The notes: a model not told the origin generated them from the sequence alone. 64,000 nucleotides of DNA from Streptomyces sp. NBC_00190 (GCF_036203305.1 NZ_CP108131.1:2108001-2172000); one strand, 5' to 3'; positions 8,641-17,437 are shown, counted from the stretch's first letter. Made by a program: numbers and translations.

Positions 8641-9864
8641 TCACCAGACGCGGACCGAGCCGCCGCGGGCGAAGGCCGGGCTCGTGGCCTGTGGCGGGAT
8701 GGCCGTCAGGGGCTCCGCGATCTCCGAGACCAGGGGGCCGTGCTTGGAAGCCACCGCGTCCAGGAGCGGGAGGTCGAAGCCGTAGACGCGGGCGGCGTTG
8801 CCGCCGATCATCGCGGCGACCTCCTCCCTCGGGAGGCCCGCGTAGGCGATGCGGAGGCCTTCGCGGGAGAAGGGGGTGGTGCCCTCGTCGTGGGGGTAGT
8901 CGCTGCCCCACATGATCTTGTCCAGGCCGATCCGCTCCCGCAGCGGGACCTCGTGGGGCCGCATGAAGCTCGCTCCCACGAAGCAGTTGTCCCGCCAGAC
9001 CTCGCTCGGGCCCTTGCCCATCGCGTCCGCCAGGCCCGCCCCGAACTTGGACTCGGCCGTGCCCGAAGCCGCGACCAGGCGGCCGTGGTAGTAGTCCAGC
9101 ATCTCCATCACGCCCGGGATCCAGCCGGAGCCCTGCTCCGTCAGGACCAGCTTGAGGCCCGGGTGGCGGCGGAAGGCGCCGCCGAAGATGAGGTGCCACA
9201 GGGCGCGGTGCGAGAACCAGGTCGTCTCCACCATGAAGACCGCGCGGGCCGCCGGTTCGTCGCCGAGCGGCGGCGACGCGGAGCCGCCGTGGTGGTTGAC
9301 CGGGACGTCCAGCTCGTCGCAGACCGCCCAGATCGGGTCGTACGCCTCCGAGTAGAGCTCGGGGACGGTGGAGCCGGGCGGGACTCCTGGCAGCAGGATG
9401 CCGCCCGTGAGGCCGGCTTCGCGGGTGCGGCGGATCTCCGCGACCGCCGCGTCCACGTCGTTGAGGAGGATCTGGACCACGCCCGCGCGCCGCCCCGGCG
9501 CGTCCGCGCAGAAGTCGGCCAGCCAGCGGTTGTGGGCCTGCAGCCCCGCCCAGCGCATCGCGTACTCCGAGGCCGTCGGGGGCTGCGCCATCAGGGAGGC
9601 CTTGGGGAAGAACGGCGGGATGGTGTTCGGGAAGAGGACTTCCGCGACGATGCCGTCCGCCTCCAGTTCGGACAGGCGGCGCTGGGAGTTCCAGTTGCGG
9701 TCCGCCGTGTCCGCGAGGAGGTCCTCGTACGGGTTCACGTACGAGGCGGCCCAGGCGTCGAACTCCTCGTGGTACCGCTTCTCCAGGTACGGCCTGTAGT
9801 CCAGCAGGTCGGCGCCCGCGTGGCAGTCCGCCGAGATGACCGTGTAGCGGTCCTCGGGCGTCAT
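8641..9864 (-). CDS. Amidohydrolase family 2 protein (ACMSD-like metal-dependent hydrolase)
   Basis: A 407-aa TIM-barrel hydrolase. The N-terminal metal motif reads ISADCHAG; further likely ligands and active-site residues lie in PVNHHGG, and WGSDYPHDEG carries the conserved C-terminal Asp of amidohydrolase_2 enzymes. The family includes decarboxylases and hydrolases acting on carboxylated ring-derived compounds. ATG at 9864 overlaps the preceding amidohydrolase stop (ATGA), making it the last gene of a four-gene operon. It is a clear paralogue of its neighbour (shared DCHAG, YRPYL and HNRWLA...F segments), so the two may form a heteromer or act on successive intermediates. Exact substrate unknown. 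Confidence 0.85.
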   Translation of the reverse strand: MTPEDRYTVISADCHAGADLLDYRPYLEKRYHEEFDAWAASYVNPYEDLLADTADRNWNSQRRLSELEADGIVAEVLFPNTIPPFFPKASLMAQPPTASEYAMRWAGLQAHNRWLADFCADAPGRRAGVVQILLNDVDAAVAEIRRTREAGLTGGILLPGVPPGSTVPELYSEAYDPIWAVCDELDVPVNHHGGSASPPLGDEPAARAVFMVETTWFSHRALWHLIFGGAFRRHPGLKLVLTEQGSGWIPGVMEMLDYYHGRLVAASGTAESKFGAGLADAMGKGPSEVWRDNCFVGASFMRPHEVPLRERIGLDKIMWGSDYPHDEGTTPFSREGLRIAYAGLPREEVAAMIGGNAARVYGFDLPLLDAVASKHGPLVSEIAEPLTAIPPQATSPAFARGGSVRVW

Positions 9865-11186
9865 GAGTTCACCCCCAGCACCGGGAAGTCGCTGTCCGTC
9901 AGCCAGTGCCGGCCCACCTCGCGCGAGCGCGCCCAGGACGCCTCCACCGCCGCCTGGTCCGGGGACTGGCCCAGCTCCGCCGGGGTGGGGCCGATCCGGC
10001 GGGCGATCGGGGCGAGCTTCTCGGTGTCGAAGCCGAAGACCTCGGCCGCCGCCAGGCCCAGCATCCGGCGGGCCTCGGTGACCGGGATGTCGTGGAAGGT
10101 CTTCTTCAGCCAGGCGCGGGTGGCCGGCCAGGTGCCCTCGGGGTGCGGGAAGTCCGAGCCCCACAGGATGTTGTCGACGCCGATCTCGTAGCGCTGGGCC
10201 AGTTCCCGGCGCTTGGTGTTCGTCGCGCAGATGAAGACCTGCCGGTCCAGGTACTCGCTCGGCGGCCGCTTCAGCTCCTCGAAGGGGGACAGCTTCTTGC
10301 CGCCGTGCGCGCCGAGGTAGAGCCGGTCCATGAACCACAGCTGGTTGGGGAGCCACCAGCAGCCCGATTCCGCCACGCCGAACTTGAGGCCCGGGTGCCG
10401 CTCGAAGACCCCGGACCAGAGCAGGAACCACAGCGGGCGGGCCGGCCACCAGGTGACCTCGGAGACGAAGATGCCGAGGTGGTCCCCGTACTCGTGGCGC
10501 GGCGAGGAACCGGAGTGGGTGACGATCGGCATCGCGGTCTCGGCCGCCGCCGCCCAGACGGGGTCGTAGCGGCGGTCGTGGTAGGGCGCCTTGTCCACCC
10601 ACATCGCGGGGATCATCAGCGCGCCCAGCCCGGACTCCTTGGCCCGGTGGATCTCGGCGACCACCTTCGACGGCTCGCCGGTGATGGGGAGCAGGGCGAC
10701 CCCGCAGTGGCGCTCGGGATGCTCCGAGACGAACTCCGCGAGCCACCGGTTGTGCGCCTGCGCGCCCGCCATGCCGAGCTCGGGGTCCTGGTCGCCGGAG
10801 AGGCCGAGGCCCACTCCGAAGGGGGCCGCGGTCTGGCTGTCGACGGCGTCCGCGTCGGGGAAGACGACCTCGGCGGCCACGCCGTCGCCGTCGAGCTCCT
10901 TCAGCCGCTGCGCCGTGTCCCAGCCGCCCTTGAGGCCCTCCTCGTGGTCGTGGAACCACTTCTCGGCGAACGCCTCGTTGCGGACGCCCAGTCGGGTGGC
11001 CTCCGCGCGACGGGCGTCGCGCTCCCCGAGGAACTCGTCGAACTGGGGGTGGAACGCGCTGTCCAGGTAGGGGCGGTACTGCTCGGTCGGCAGGCCCGCG
11101 TGACAGTCGGAGGAGATGATGAGGTACGGGTCCTCGTACCGGTCTTCGTGCCGGTCTTCGTGCCGGTCTTCGCGCGTGTGACTCAC
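9861..11186 (-). CDS. Amidohydrolase family 2 protein, paralogue of the following gene
   Basis: A 441-aa amidohydrolase. It has ISSDCHAG near residue 25, HNRWLAEF, PIVTHSGSS and WGSDFPHPEG, the same landmarks as the next gene. The GTG at 11186 follows a GAGGGG site. The first ~18 residues are an Arg/His/Asp/Glu-rich stretch encoded by three 12-bp tandem repeats (11139-11174), probably an expandable disordered tail rather than part of the barrel. It lies 12 bp after the SDR gene. Metal-dependent hydrolysis or decarboxylation is expected from the family; the pathway is unknown. Confidence 0.85.
   Translation of the reverse strand: MSHTREDRHEDRHEDRYEDPYLIISSDCHAGLPTEQYRPYLDSAFHPQFDEFLGERDARRAEATRLGVRNEAFAEKWFHDHEEGLKGGWDTAQRLKELDGDGVAAEVVFPDADAVDSQTAAPFGVGLGLSGDQDPELGMAGAQAHNRWLAEFVSEHPERHCGVALLPITGEPSKVVAEIHRAKESGLGALMIPAMWVDKAPYHDRRYDPVWAAAAETAMPIVTHSGSSPRHEYGDHLGIFVSEVTWWPARPLWFLLWSGVFERHPGLKFGVAESGCWWLPNQLWFMDRLYLGAHGGKKLSPFEELKRPPSEYLDRQVFICATNTKRRELAQRYEIGVDNILWGSDFPHPEGTWPATRAWLKKTFHDIPVTEARRMLGLAAAEVFGFDTEKLAPIARRIGPTPAELGQSPDQAAVEASWARSREVGRHWLTDSDFPVLGVNS
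11139..11174. repeat. 12-bp tandem repeat inside the amidohydrolase N-terminus (3 copies)
   Basis: Three consecutive CCGGTCTTCGTG-type units, the last with one change, encode a repeated Glu-Asp-Arg-His tetrapeptide near the start of the protein. The number of units could vary by slippage without changing the frame. Confidence 0.85.
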
Positions 11187-11198
11187 TGCAGACGCCCC

Positions 11199-12083
11199 TC
11201 AGTCGAGGATGAAGCTTTCCAGGTAGGCGGGGTTGGCCCGGTCGAGCATCGACTGCGACCGGGCGCGGATCTGCCGGTCGCTGTGCTCGCTGGCCGGGAG
11301 CATCCAGAAGCGGTCGGCGCGGATGCCGTCGACGACGTGCTCGGCGACCTCCTCGACGGGCGTGAAGTTCACCTCGTGGCCGGCCTTCTTCATGGCTGCT
11401 TCGTACTGGTCGAGGCTGCGGTACGGGGACTTGCGCGGCCGCTCCTTCGCGTACCGCTCGGGCCGGTTGCGGTGCGATTCCCACAGCCCGGTGCGCAGCA
11501 TGTGCGGTCCGGGGAAGAGGACGGAGGCGCCGACGGCCGCGCCCTCCGCCTTGAGGTGCGCGTAGAGGGACTCGGTCATCGTCACCACGGCGGCCTTGGT
11601 GACGGCGTACACGGAGGCGGTGGGCAGCGGGGCGATGCCGCCGTCGCCGGAGGAGGTGTTGACGACGTGGCCGGGAGCGCCTGACGCGATCATGCGGGGG
11701 ACGAAGGCCTGGATGCCGTGGAAGACGCCCCACACGTTGACGGAGAACGCCCATTTCCAGTCGTTGGGCTCGTGCTCCCACATGCGGCCCTCGGCGCCGG
11801 AGCCCACGCCCGCGTTGTTGCACAGCACGTGCACGGCGCCGAAGCCCTCGTACGCGGCGTCGGCCAGCGAGAGCACCGAGTCGCGGTCGCTGACGTCCAC
11901 GGTCCGGGCGAGGACGTCGGCGCCGTCGGCGGCGAGTTCCTCGGCGGCCTTGCGCAGGGCGCCCTCCTCCACGTCGGCGAGGACGACCTTCAGCCCCTCG
12001 GCGGCGAAGCGGCGGGCCATCGCGAGGCCGATGCCGCTGGCAGCGCCGGTGACGACGGCCACCTGTCCTGGTTCGAGTCGCAT
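11199..12083 (-). CDS. SDR family NAD(P)-dependent oxidoreductase
   Basis: A 294-aa classical short-chain dehydrogenase. It shows the cofactor motif TGAASGIG near residue 13, the NNAG motif (LCNNAGVG), a catalytic Ser in NTSSGDGG, and YAVTK holding the catalytic Tyr and Lys. An acidic residue after strand 2 (VVLADVEE) favours NAD over NADP. The C-terminal extension of ~50 residues beyond the usual 250 is typical of catabolic hydroxyacyl- or alcohol-oxidising SDRs. ATG at 12083 is one base after the preceding stop, so the gene belongs to the ADC-SDR-amidohydrolase operon. It would oxidise an alcohol intermediate of an uncharacterised pathway. Confidence 0.88.
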   Translation of the reverse strand: MRLEPGQVAVVTGAASGIGLAMARRFAAEGLKVVLADVEEGALRKAAEELAADGADVLARTVDVSDRDSVLSLADAAYEGFGAVHVLCNNAGVGSGAEGRMWEHEPNDWKWAFSVNVWGVFHGIQAFVPRMIASGAPGHVVNTSSGDGGIAPLPTASVYAVTKAAVVTMTESLYAHLKAEGAAVGASVLFPGPHMLRTGLWESHRNRPERYAKERPRKSPYRSLDQYEAAMKKAGHEVNFTPVEEVAEHVVDGIRADRFWMLPASEHSDRQIRARSQSMLDRANPAYLESFILD

Positions 12084-12084
12084 G

Positions 12085-12882
12085 TCACACACTCCCCTCG
12101 GGCGGCCCGTCCAGGATCTGCATCGGGTCGTCGTAGCGCTGGTGGATGTACGGGAGCAGGGCCTCGGCGCTGACCCGCTCGACGACCTTGCCCGTCTGGT
12201 CGGTGGTCTTCTCGCCGATGGTGATCTCCACGATCCGGCGTACGGGCAGATCGGCCACGGGGTCGAACATCGACTCGCGGAGCACCACGTCACCGGTGAT
12301 GTGCTCCAGCTTGCGGACCTTCTCGTTGCGCGTGCAGTGGACGAGCACCGGGTCCGCGTCGAAGCCCGAACCGTCCACAGCCGGCAGGAACTTGAAGTAG
12401 AAGTCGGTCTTCCGGGTGGGCTCCGGCAGCGGCAGTTCGCGGTCCACCGCCCCGCGCACCTCCACGAAGGCGATCCCGTGCCGGGCGAGGGCGGCCCGTA
12501 CGACGAGCCCCTCGCGCTCGACGGTGATCTCGCCCAGCTTCTTCGGCTCGCCGAACACCTCACGGCCACCGGTCAGGGCGCGTTCGAGGCTCATCGGCAT
12601 GACCAGCGGGTACCAGCCCTCGACCCCGCCGTGCTGCGCGGCGACGGCCACCGAACCGGCCCCGAGCGGGTATCCGGGCAGGTCGACCTTGCTGATGTTG
12701 GCCCGTACGAGGGGCCGCTCGGCCGGCTTGAGCGGCGGCGGCAGGACCGCCGCCACCACGTCCGGGTCGGTCTCCCAGACGGCCACCACACCGGTGGACC
12801 AGATGTCGGGGAGATTGGAGCTCTTCTCGCGCGACGCCGCGATCTCGGCCTCGGTCCGCGCTCCGTACCGTACGCGTGCCAT
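12085..12882 (-). CDS. Acetoacetate decarboxylase family protein
   Basis: A 265-aa ADC-fold protein. Landmarks are the FGEPKKLGEI segment, which contains candidate lysines for Schiff-base chemistry, and FYFKFLPAVDGSG, both placed as in the ADC superfamily. ATG at 12882 is chosen because GAGGG lies 10 bases upstream and the 29 residues that the frame could add before it overlap the regulatory region. ADC-like proteins decarboxylate beta-ketoacids or act as aldolases/dehydratases. It is the first gene of a four-gene operon divergent from a TetR regulator, with a palindromic operator between. The substrate is unknown. Confidence 0.85.
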   Translation of the reverse strand: MARVRYGARTEAEIAASREKSSNLPDIWSTGVVAVWETDPDVVAAVLPPPLKPAERPLVRANISKVDLPGYPLGAGSVAVAAQHGGVEGWYPLVMPMSLERALTGGREVFGEPKKLGEITVEREGLVVRAALARHGIAFVEVRGAVDRELPLPEPTRKTDFYFKFLPAVDGSGFDADPVLVHCTRNEKVRKLEHITGDVVLRESMFDPVADLPVRRIVEITIGEKTTDQTGKVVERVSAEALLPYIHQRYDDPMQILDGPPEGSV

Positions 12883-12918
12883 GTATCGCACCACCCTCGT
12901 CTTGAGCGGAGTCGGTTC

Positions 12919-12933
12919 TGTAACACAGTTACA
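12919..12933. promoter_or_regulatory. Inverted-repeat operator TGTAAC-ACA-GTTACA
   Basis: Perfect 6-3-6 inverted repeat in the intergenic region between the divergent ADC operon (start 12882) and tetR gene (start 13008). Its position and symmetry are those of a TetR dimer site, so the neighbouring TetR protein is the likely ligand-responsive repressor of both units. Confidence 0.75.
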
Positions 12934-13007
12934 CTGCCACCGATGAAGGGTAAAGACCCCTGCACGCACGAGAACTGACGAATCGACAGATTGGTGGGCC
13001 GGATCAC

Positions 13008-13631
13008 ATGGCCAGAAGCACGCTGACCCGCCCGGAGGTGCTCGACGCCGCCGCGACCCTGGTCAAGCAGCACGGTCCCGCCGCCCTGACCATGCGCAAG
13101 CTCGCCGCCGAACTGGGCACCGCGGTGACCTCCATCTACTGGCACGTCGGCAACCGCGAGCAGCTGCTCGACGCTCTCGTGGAGCGGACCGTGGAGGAGA
13201 TGGGCGCGATAGAGCCCGTCGGCCGCACCCCCGGCGACCGGATCCTGTCGGTGGCCCGGACCCTGCGCCGCGACTTGCGCGAGCGCCCGCACCTGATCGC
13301 GATGGTCCACGAACGCGGCCTCACCGACCGGATGTTCCTGCCCGCGCAGCAGGCCCTCGTGCACGAGGTGCACGCCGCGGGACTGCGCGGCACGCGGGCG
13401 GCCGACGCGGTGCGCGCGATCCAGTTCCAGATCGTCGGCTTCCTGCTCGTCGAGCGCAACCGCGAACGCTCTCCCGCCCAGTCCCCCGCCGAGAGCGACC
13501 TCTGGGACCCGGCCGCGGCCCCGAACGACCCGGCGCTGGCCCGCGCCCTGGGCCGGCCGGCGGATCCGGAGCGGCTGTTCCTGCTGTCCGTGCAGGCCCT
13601 GACGGCCGCACTGCTGAAACCGCGCGGCTAA
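13008..13631 (+). CDS. TetR/AcrR family transcriptional regulator
   Basis: A 207-aa regulator. Residues ~8-55 are the TetR DNA-binding domain: an alpha-helix ending in VLDAAATLVKQHG, then LTMRKLAAELGTAVTSIYWH, the recognition helix with the family Tyr-Trp-His. The ligand domain contains Arg-rich helices and a C-terminal TetR_C-like segment. It is divergent from the ADC-SDR-amidohydrolase operon, with a perfect inverted repeat between. It is therefore probably a local repressor that senses a pathway substrate or CoA thioester. ATG at 13008 is the first plausible start. Confidence 0.92.
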   Translation: MARSTLTRPEVLDAAATLVKQHGPAALTMRKLAAELGTAVTSIYWHVGNREQLLDALVERTVEEMGAIEPVGRTPGDRILSVARTLRRDLRERPHLIAMVHERGLTDRMFLPAQQALVHEVHAAGLRGTRAADAVRAIQFQIVGFLLVERNRERSPAQSPAESDLWDPAAAPNDPALARALGRPADPERLFLLSVQALTAALLKPRG

Positions 13632-13775
13632 TCGGATTGCCCCGGCGCTTCGGCCCGTGATGGGATCGGCTGTGCGGGGGCGGCTCCCCGGCGTGCATCC
13701 TTCTCCACCTTTTTGTAAAGACACGCGCGCCCACTCTCCGCCCCCGCTTCGCCGTGTCCGGAGGGGAATTCACCA

Positions 13776-16415
13776 GTGTCTGCCATCGAGTCCGTCCTGC
13801 TGCGCCGGCTCGGAACCGTCTACGTCGACCGGCCGCCGGCCGCCGCGTCGCCCGGCAGGGAAGGGGTGCGGCCCCTGGAGGGCGAGCTCCTCGAACGCGG
13901 CCACGCGCTGGGCGCGGAGCTGCACGCGGCCCTGTCGGTGCTCGCGCCGACCGACCTCGCCGAGGAGCGGCTGCGCCTGCTCGCGCTGGTGGACGAGCTG
14001 ATGGGCGCCGACCGGGTGCACAAGCCGCTCTTCCGGCGCTTCCCCTTCTCCATCCCGCAGGACACCGAGCGCTGGTACGTCGGCCGGGTCTTCGCCCTGC
14101 TGCTCCAGGAACCCGAGCAGCCGTGCGTGCTGTGCGGCGAGGCCGGCACGGTCCACCCCGTCGCCCCCTGCGCCCACCTGCTGTGCCGCACCTGCTGGGA
14201 GGGCGCCGACTACACCGGCTGCCCGGTCTGCCACCGGCGCGTCGACCCCGCCGACCCCTTCCTGCGCCCGGACCGCGACGAACGGGCCGGCCGCCGGGCC
14301 ACCCGGGCGGCCCGCAAGGGCAAGGGTCTGCCGTCGGGCCCGCTGCGGCTGCTCCGGCTCGGCACCGGTCTGCCGCAGGACTGCGCCCGGGTGGTGGCCT
14401 CGCTGCTCGCCCGGCAGACCCCGCTGTCCCCCGAGGACCGCGACGACCTGGCACGCCTGCTCCCCGCCGCCCCGGCGGACCTCGGCTGGCTCCCCGGGGA
14501 GATCCCCGTACGGGAGACCAAGGCGCTGGTCCTCGGCCGGCTGCTGGGCGACTGGCGGACCGAGGACGCGGCGCGGCCGCTGCTCGCCGAGCGGCTCACC
14601 ACCGCCACCGACGTGCTGCGGCTGCTCGCGGTGCTCTCCGGCGGAGAGGCGGGCCTGCTGCCGCTGCCCCGGTTCGCGAACCCCGGCCGGCCGCTGCGCC
14701 GGGAGCTCCTCCGCGTGCTCGACGCGTTGAACCCGCAGTACCTGGTCGAGGACCTGCTGCGGCATCCCGCCGCCTGGAAGCGGGCCGCCGAGCGCCTGCA
14801 CCCCTTCGAGCAGCACGCCCGGCACCCGCGGGCGGCACTGGCCTTCGCCGTGCTGCGGGGCACCACCGTGTCCGCCGCCACACCGCTCGGTGCGGCGCTG
14901 CTGGAGACCGCCGCCGCGCACCCGGACGCCGTCCGCGTGGACGGGGACCGGATCCGGCCCGCCACCTGGGCCGGCCGGATCGAGGAGGCCCTCGCCCAGG
15001 GGGACGCGGGGGCGGCCGCCGCGCTGGCCGGGCAGCGGCCGGGAGAACTCGTCCGCCGTCTCGACCACCTGCTGCGCCTGCATCCCGGCGAGGAGCTCGT
15101 CCCCGAGCTGGAGAAGGCACTCGCGTGCGGGCTTTCCTCCGTCGGCGCCGGCCCGCTGCTGTCCGCGCTGGGCGCGCTGCGGGTGCGCGCCGGGGACCGC
15201 TCCGGCGGCCGGCGGGTGTTCTTCCCGCGCGGACAGGTGGCCTCCGCGCAGTCCGTGACCGACCGGCGGCTGCCGCTGCCCGCGCCGCTCGTCACGGCGG
15301 TGGTGTCGCGGCTGCAGGAGGAGGTGCTGCGGCGGTTCGCCGCCGCCGGTGACGAGCCGTACGACCTGTCCGTCGTCGAATCCGGGCTGGCCGACCTGAC
15401 CGTGCCCTTCGGCGAGCGCACGGCCGCCAAGGCACTGGTGGCCGTCCCCCGGGGCAGTACGCAGACCCTGCCCGAGGGCGAGGTGCTGCGGCTGTTCCTG
15501 CACTGGACGGAGCCCGCGGGCAACCGCACCGACCTGGACCTGTCCGTCGCGTTCTTCGACGCCGACTGGAAGTTCACCGGTCTGTGCGACTACACGAACC
15601 TGCGGCACGGCCCGCGCGGGGCCGCCACCCACTCGGGCGACCTCACCTCGGCGCCCGCGCCGGACGGGGCCACCGAGTACGTGGACCTGGACCTGGCCGC
15701 GCTCGCATCGAGCGGGGACGTGTACGCGGTCCCGCTGGTCTTCAGCTTCAACAACGTGCCCTTCGATGAGCTGCCGGACGCCTTCGCGGGCTTCATGGCC
15801 CTGCCGGCCAAGGGCCCGCGCGGCTCCTCGTACGATCCGCGCACCGTCCGCCAGCGCTTCGACCTGGCGGGCGCGTCGCAGGTCTGCATGCCGATGGTCG
15901 TGGACCTGGCCGCCCGCAGGACCCTGTGGGCGGACGTCCACCTGCCGCCGTCGGAGGGCTTCCAGAGCGTGGCCTCGCACGGGGACCGGCTGGCTGCGGT
16001 GGCCCGCGACGTGTGGGAGCACTTCGGCTCCGGCGTCGTCACGACCCTGTGGGACCTGGCGGTGTGGCGGGCCGCGGCGCGCTCCCGCGAGGTGACCGTC
16101 GTACGCCGGGCCGCGCATCCGGTGCTCCCCGACGAGCTGTGGCTGTACCGGGCCGCGGACGGCGAGCCGGTGGCCGCCTTCGCCGCCCGGATCTCGGCCA
16201 TGGAGGCGCCGCAGGAGCGGCGCGAGGCGGCTGACGGCGACGCGGCCGCCGCCGAAGTGGCCGCGGGCAAGCGGGTGTTCCTGGCCCTGGTGCACGCGAG
16301 CGTGGCCCCGCCCGGGGCTTCGGGGACGGCGTACCGGCTGTTCCCGGGGCCGGCCGAACTGCCCGGGGGCTTCGACCGGGTGAGTGCCGGGGACCTCGTG
16401 GCGGAGCTGGGCTGA
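13776..16415 (+). CDS. RING-finger protein with TerD-like segment (MXAN_6230/SCO0854-type family)
   Basis: An 879-aa cytoplasmic protein. A full C3HC4 RING lies at 117-152: Cys117, Cys120, Cys132, His134, Cys137, Cys140, Cys149 and Cys152, with canonical spacing. The middle (~190-540) is a long Leu/Ala/Arg-rich helical repeat region. Residues ~565-700 contain strand-rich TerD-like sequence (NRTDLDLSVAFFDADW, TEYVDLDLAAL), where TerD proteins carry their calcium-binding Asp-X-Asp-X motif. The architecture matches the bacterial RING family I know as MXAN_6230/SCO0854; its function is unknown. RING domains are scarce in bacteria, and no ubiquitin-like gene is nearby. GTG at 13776 follows GGAGGGG. 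It is monocistronic or leads into the exonuclease gene. Confidence 0.85.
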   Translation: MSAIESVLLRRLGTVYVDRPPAAASPGREGVRPLEGELLERGHALGAELHAALSVLAPTDLAEERLRLLALVDELMGADRVHKPLFRRFPFSIPQDTERWYVGRVFALLLQEPEQPCVLCGEAGTVHPVAPCAHLLCRTCWEGADYTGCPVCHRRVDPADPFLRPDRDERAGRRATRAARKGKGLPSGPLRLLRLGTGLPQDCARVVASLLARQTPLSPEDRDDLARLLPAAPADLGWLPGEIPVRETKALVLGRLLGDWRTEDAARPLLAERLTTATDVLRLLAVLSGGEAGLLPLPRFANPGRPLRRELLRVLDALNPQYLVEDLLRHPAAWKRAAERLHPFEQHARHPRAALAFAVLRGTTVSAATPLGAALLETAAAHPDAVRVDGDRIRPATWAGRIEEALAQGDAGAAAALAGQRPGELVRRLDHLLRLHPGEELVPELEKALACGLSSVGAGPLLSALGALRVRAGDRSGGRRVFFPRGQVASAQSVTDRRLPLPAPLVTAVVSRLQEEVLRRFAAAGDEPYDLSVVESGLADLTVPFGERTAAKALVAVPRGSTQTLPEGEVLRLFLHWTEPAGNRTDLDLSVAFFDADWKFTGLCDYTNLRHGPRGAATHSGDLTSAPAPDGATEYVDLDLAALASSGDVYAVPLVFSFNNVPFDELPDAFAGFMALPAKGPRGSSYDPRTVRQRFDLAGASQVCMPMVVDLAARRTLWADVHLPPSEGFQSVASHGDRLAAVARDVWEHFGSGVVTTLWDLAVWRAAARSREVTVVRRAAHPVLPDELWLYRAADGEPVAAFAARISAMEAPQERREAADGDAAAAEVAAGKRVFLALVHASVAPPGASGTAYRLFPGPAELPGGFDRVSAGDLVAELG

Positions 16416-16459
16416 TCGGGCATCGCGGCAACGGCTGTCAGTCGGGGCCGATATCCTCT

Positions 16460-17437
16460 GTGACCATGCTCGACGACCGTACGACCGCAGAGACGACGTG
16501 GCCGACCGCGTACCCACAGGGGTACGCGGTCGTCGACGTGGAGACCACCGGGCTCGCTCGCGACGACCGGATAGTCTCCGCCGCCGTCTACCGGCTCGAC
16601 GCGCAGGGCAATGTGGAGGACCACTGGTACACCCTGGTCAACCCGCAGCGGGATCCGGGGCCGGTGTGGATCCACGGTCTGACGAGTGAGGTGCTGGCCG
16701 GCGCCCCGCTGTTCAAGGACATCGCCGAGGAGTTCGCCGGCCGGCTCGCGGACCGGGTGCTGGTCGCGCACAACGCCATCTTCGACTGGCAGATGATCGC
16801 CCGCGAGTACGCGCGGGCCGCCGAGACCGCGCCGGTCCGTCAGCGGCTGTGCACCATCGCCCTGTCGAAGGAACTGAACCTCCCGCTGCCCAACCACAAG
16901 CTGGAGTCGCTCGCCGCGCACTTCGGCGTGGTCCAGCAGCGCGCGCACCACGCGCTCGACGACGCCCGGGTGCTGGCGGAGGCGTTCCGCCCGTCCCTGC
17001 ACGCGGCCGCGCAGGGCGGCGTACGGCTGCCGCTGCTGGAGTGCCGGCCGCTGACGGAGTGGTCGGACTCCCCCGTCACCCCGCGCGTCGGCTACCAGGC
17101 CTCGTACGGGAGCGGCAGCTGGCGGCCCTCGCGCAAGCGGCCCCCGTGCCCGCACCCGAACCCGGGCCGGTTCGAGGACGGCAAGCCGCTGAAGCAGGGG
17201 ATGCGGATCGCCTTCTCCGGCGACACCTCGGTGGACCGGGAGCTGCTGGAGGACCGCGCGGTGGAGGCGGGCCTGCACGTCGCGACGAGCGTGTCGCGCC
17301 TCACCAGCCTGCTGGTGACGAACGATCCCGACTCGGCGACCTCGAAGACGGTCAAGGCGAAGTCCTTCGGCACGCCCGTCGTCGACGAGGCGGCCTTCAC
17401 CCAGCTGCTGCGGGACGTGGCGGCGGCCGAGGACTGA
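16460..17437 (+). CDS. DnaQ-like 3'-5' exonuclease with C-terminal BRCT domain
   Basis: A 325-aa protein (323 from the internal ATG at 16466). The DEDDh exonuclease signature is complete: DVETTG (Asp26, Glu28), AHNAIFDW, and HHALDDA with the catalytic His and last Asp. Beyond ~200 a Pro/Arg linker leads to a BRCT domain (~235-320) with MRIAFSGDTSVDR and LVTNDPDSATSKTVKAKSFG, the same fold as in NAD-dependent ligases. It probably trims 3' ends in DNA repair or proofreads outside the replicative polymerase. No clear ribosome binding site precedes either start, so expression may be leaderless; TATCCT at 16452-16457 is too close to decide. Confidence 0.88.
   Translation: MTMLDDRTTAETTWPTAYPQGYAVVDVETTGLARDDRIVSAAVYRLDAQGNVEDHWYTLVNPQRDPGPVWIHGLTSEVLAGAPLFKDIAEEFAGRLADRVLVAHNAIFDWQMIAREYARAAETAPVRQRLCTIALSKELNLPLPNHKLESLAAHFGVVQQRAHHALDDARVLAEAFRPSLHAAAQGGVRLPLLECRPLTEWSDSPVTPRVGYQASYGSGSWRPSRKRPPCPHPNPGRFEDGKPLKQGMRIAFSGDTSVDRELLEDRAVEAGLHVATSVSRLTSLLVTNDPDSATSKTVKAKSFGTPVVDEAAFTQLLRDVAAAED

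Noticed and set aside
8641..11823. A continuous frame that would fuse the two amidohydrolase regions
   Set aside because: Only the part from the ATG at 9864 matches the family; the rest is a shifted reading of the upstream gene.
13776..16415. Assignment as a ubiquitin E3 ligase
   Set aside because: No E1/E2 or ubiquitin-like gene is visible, so a RING motif alone does not show that activity.
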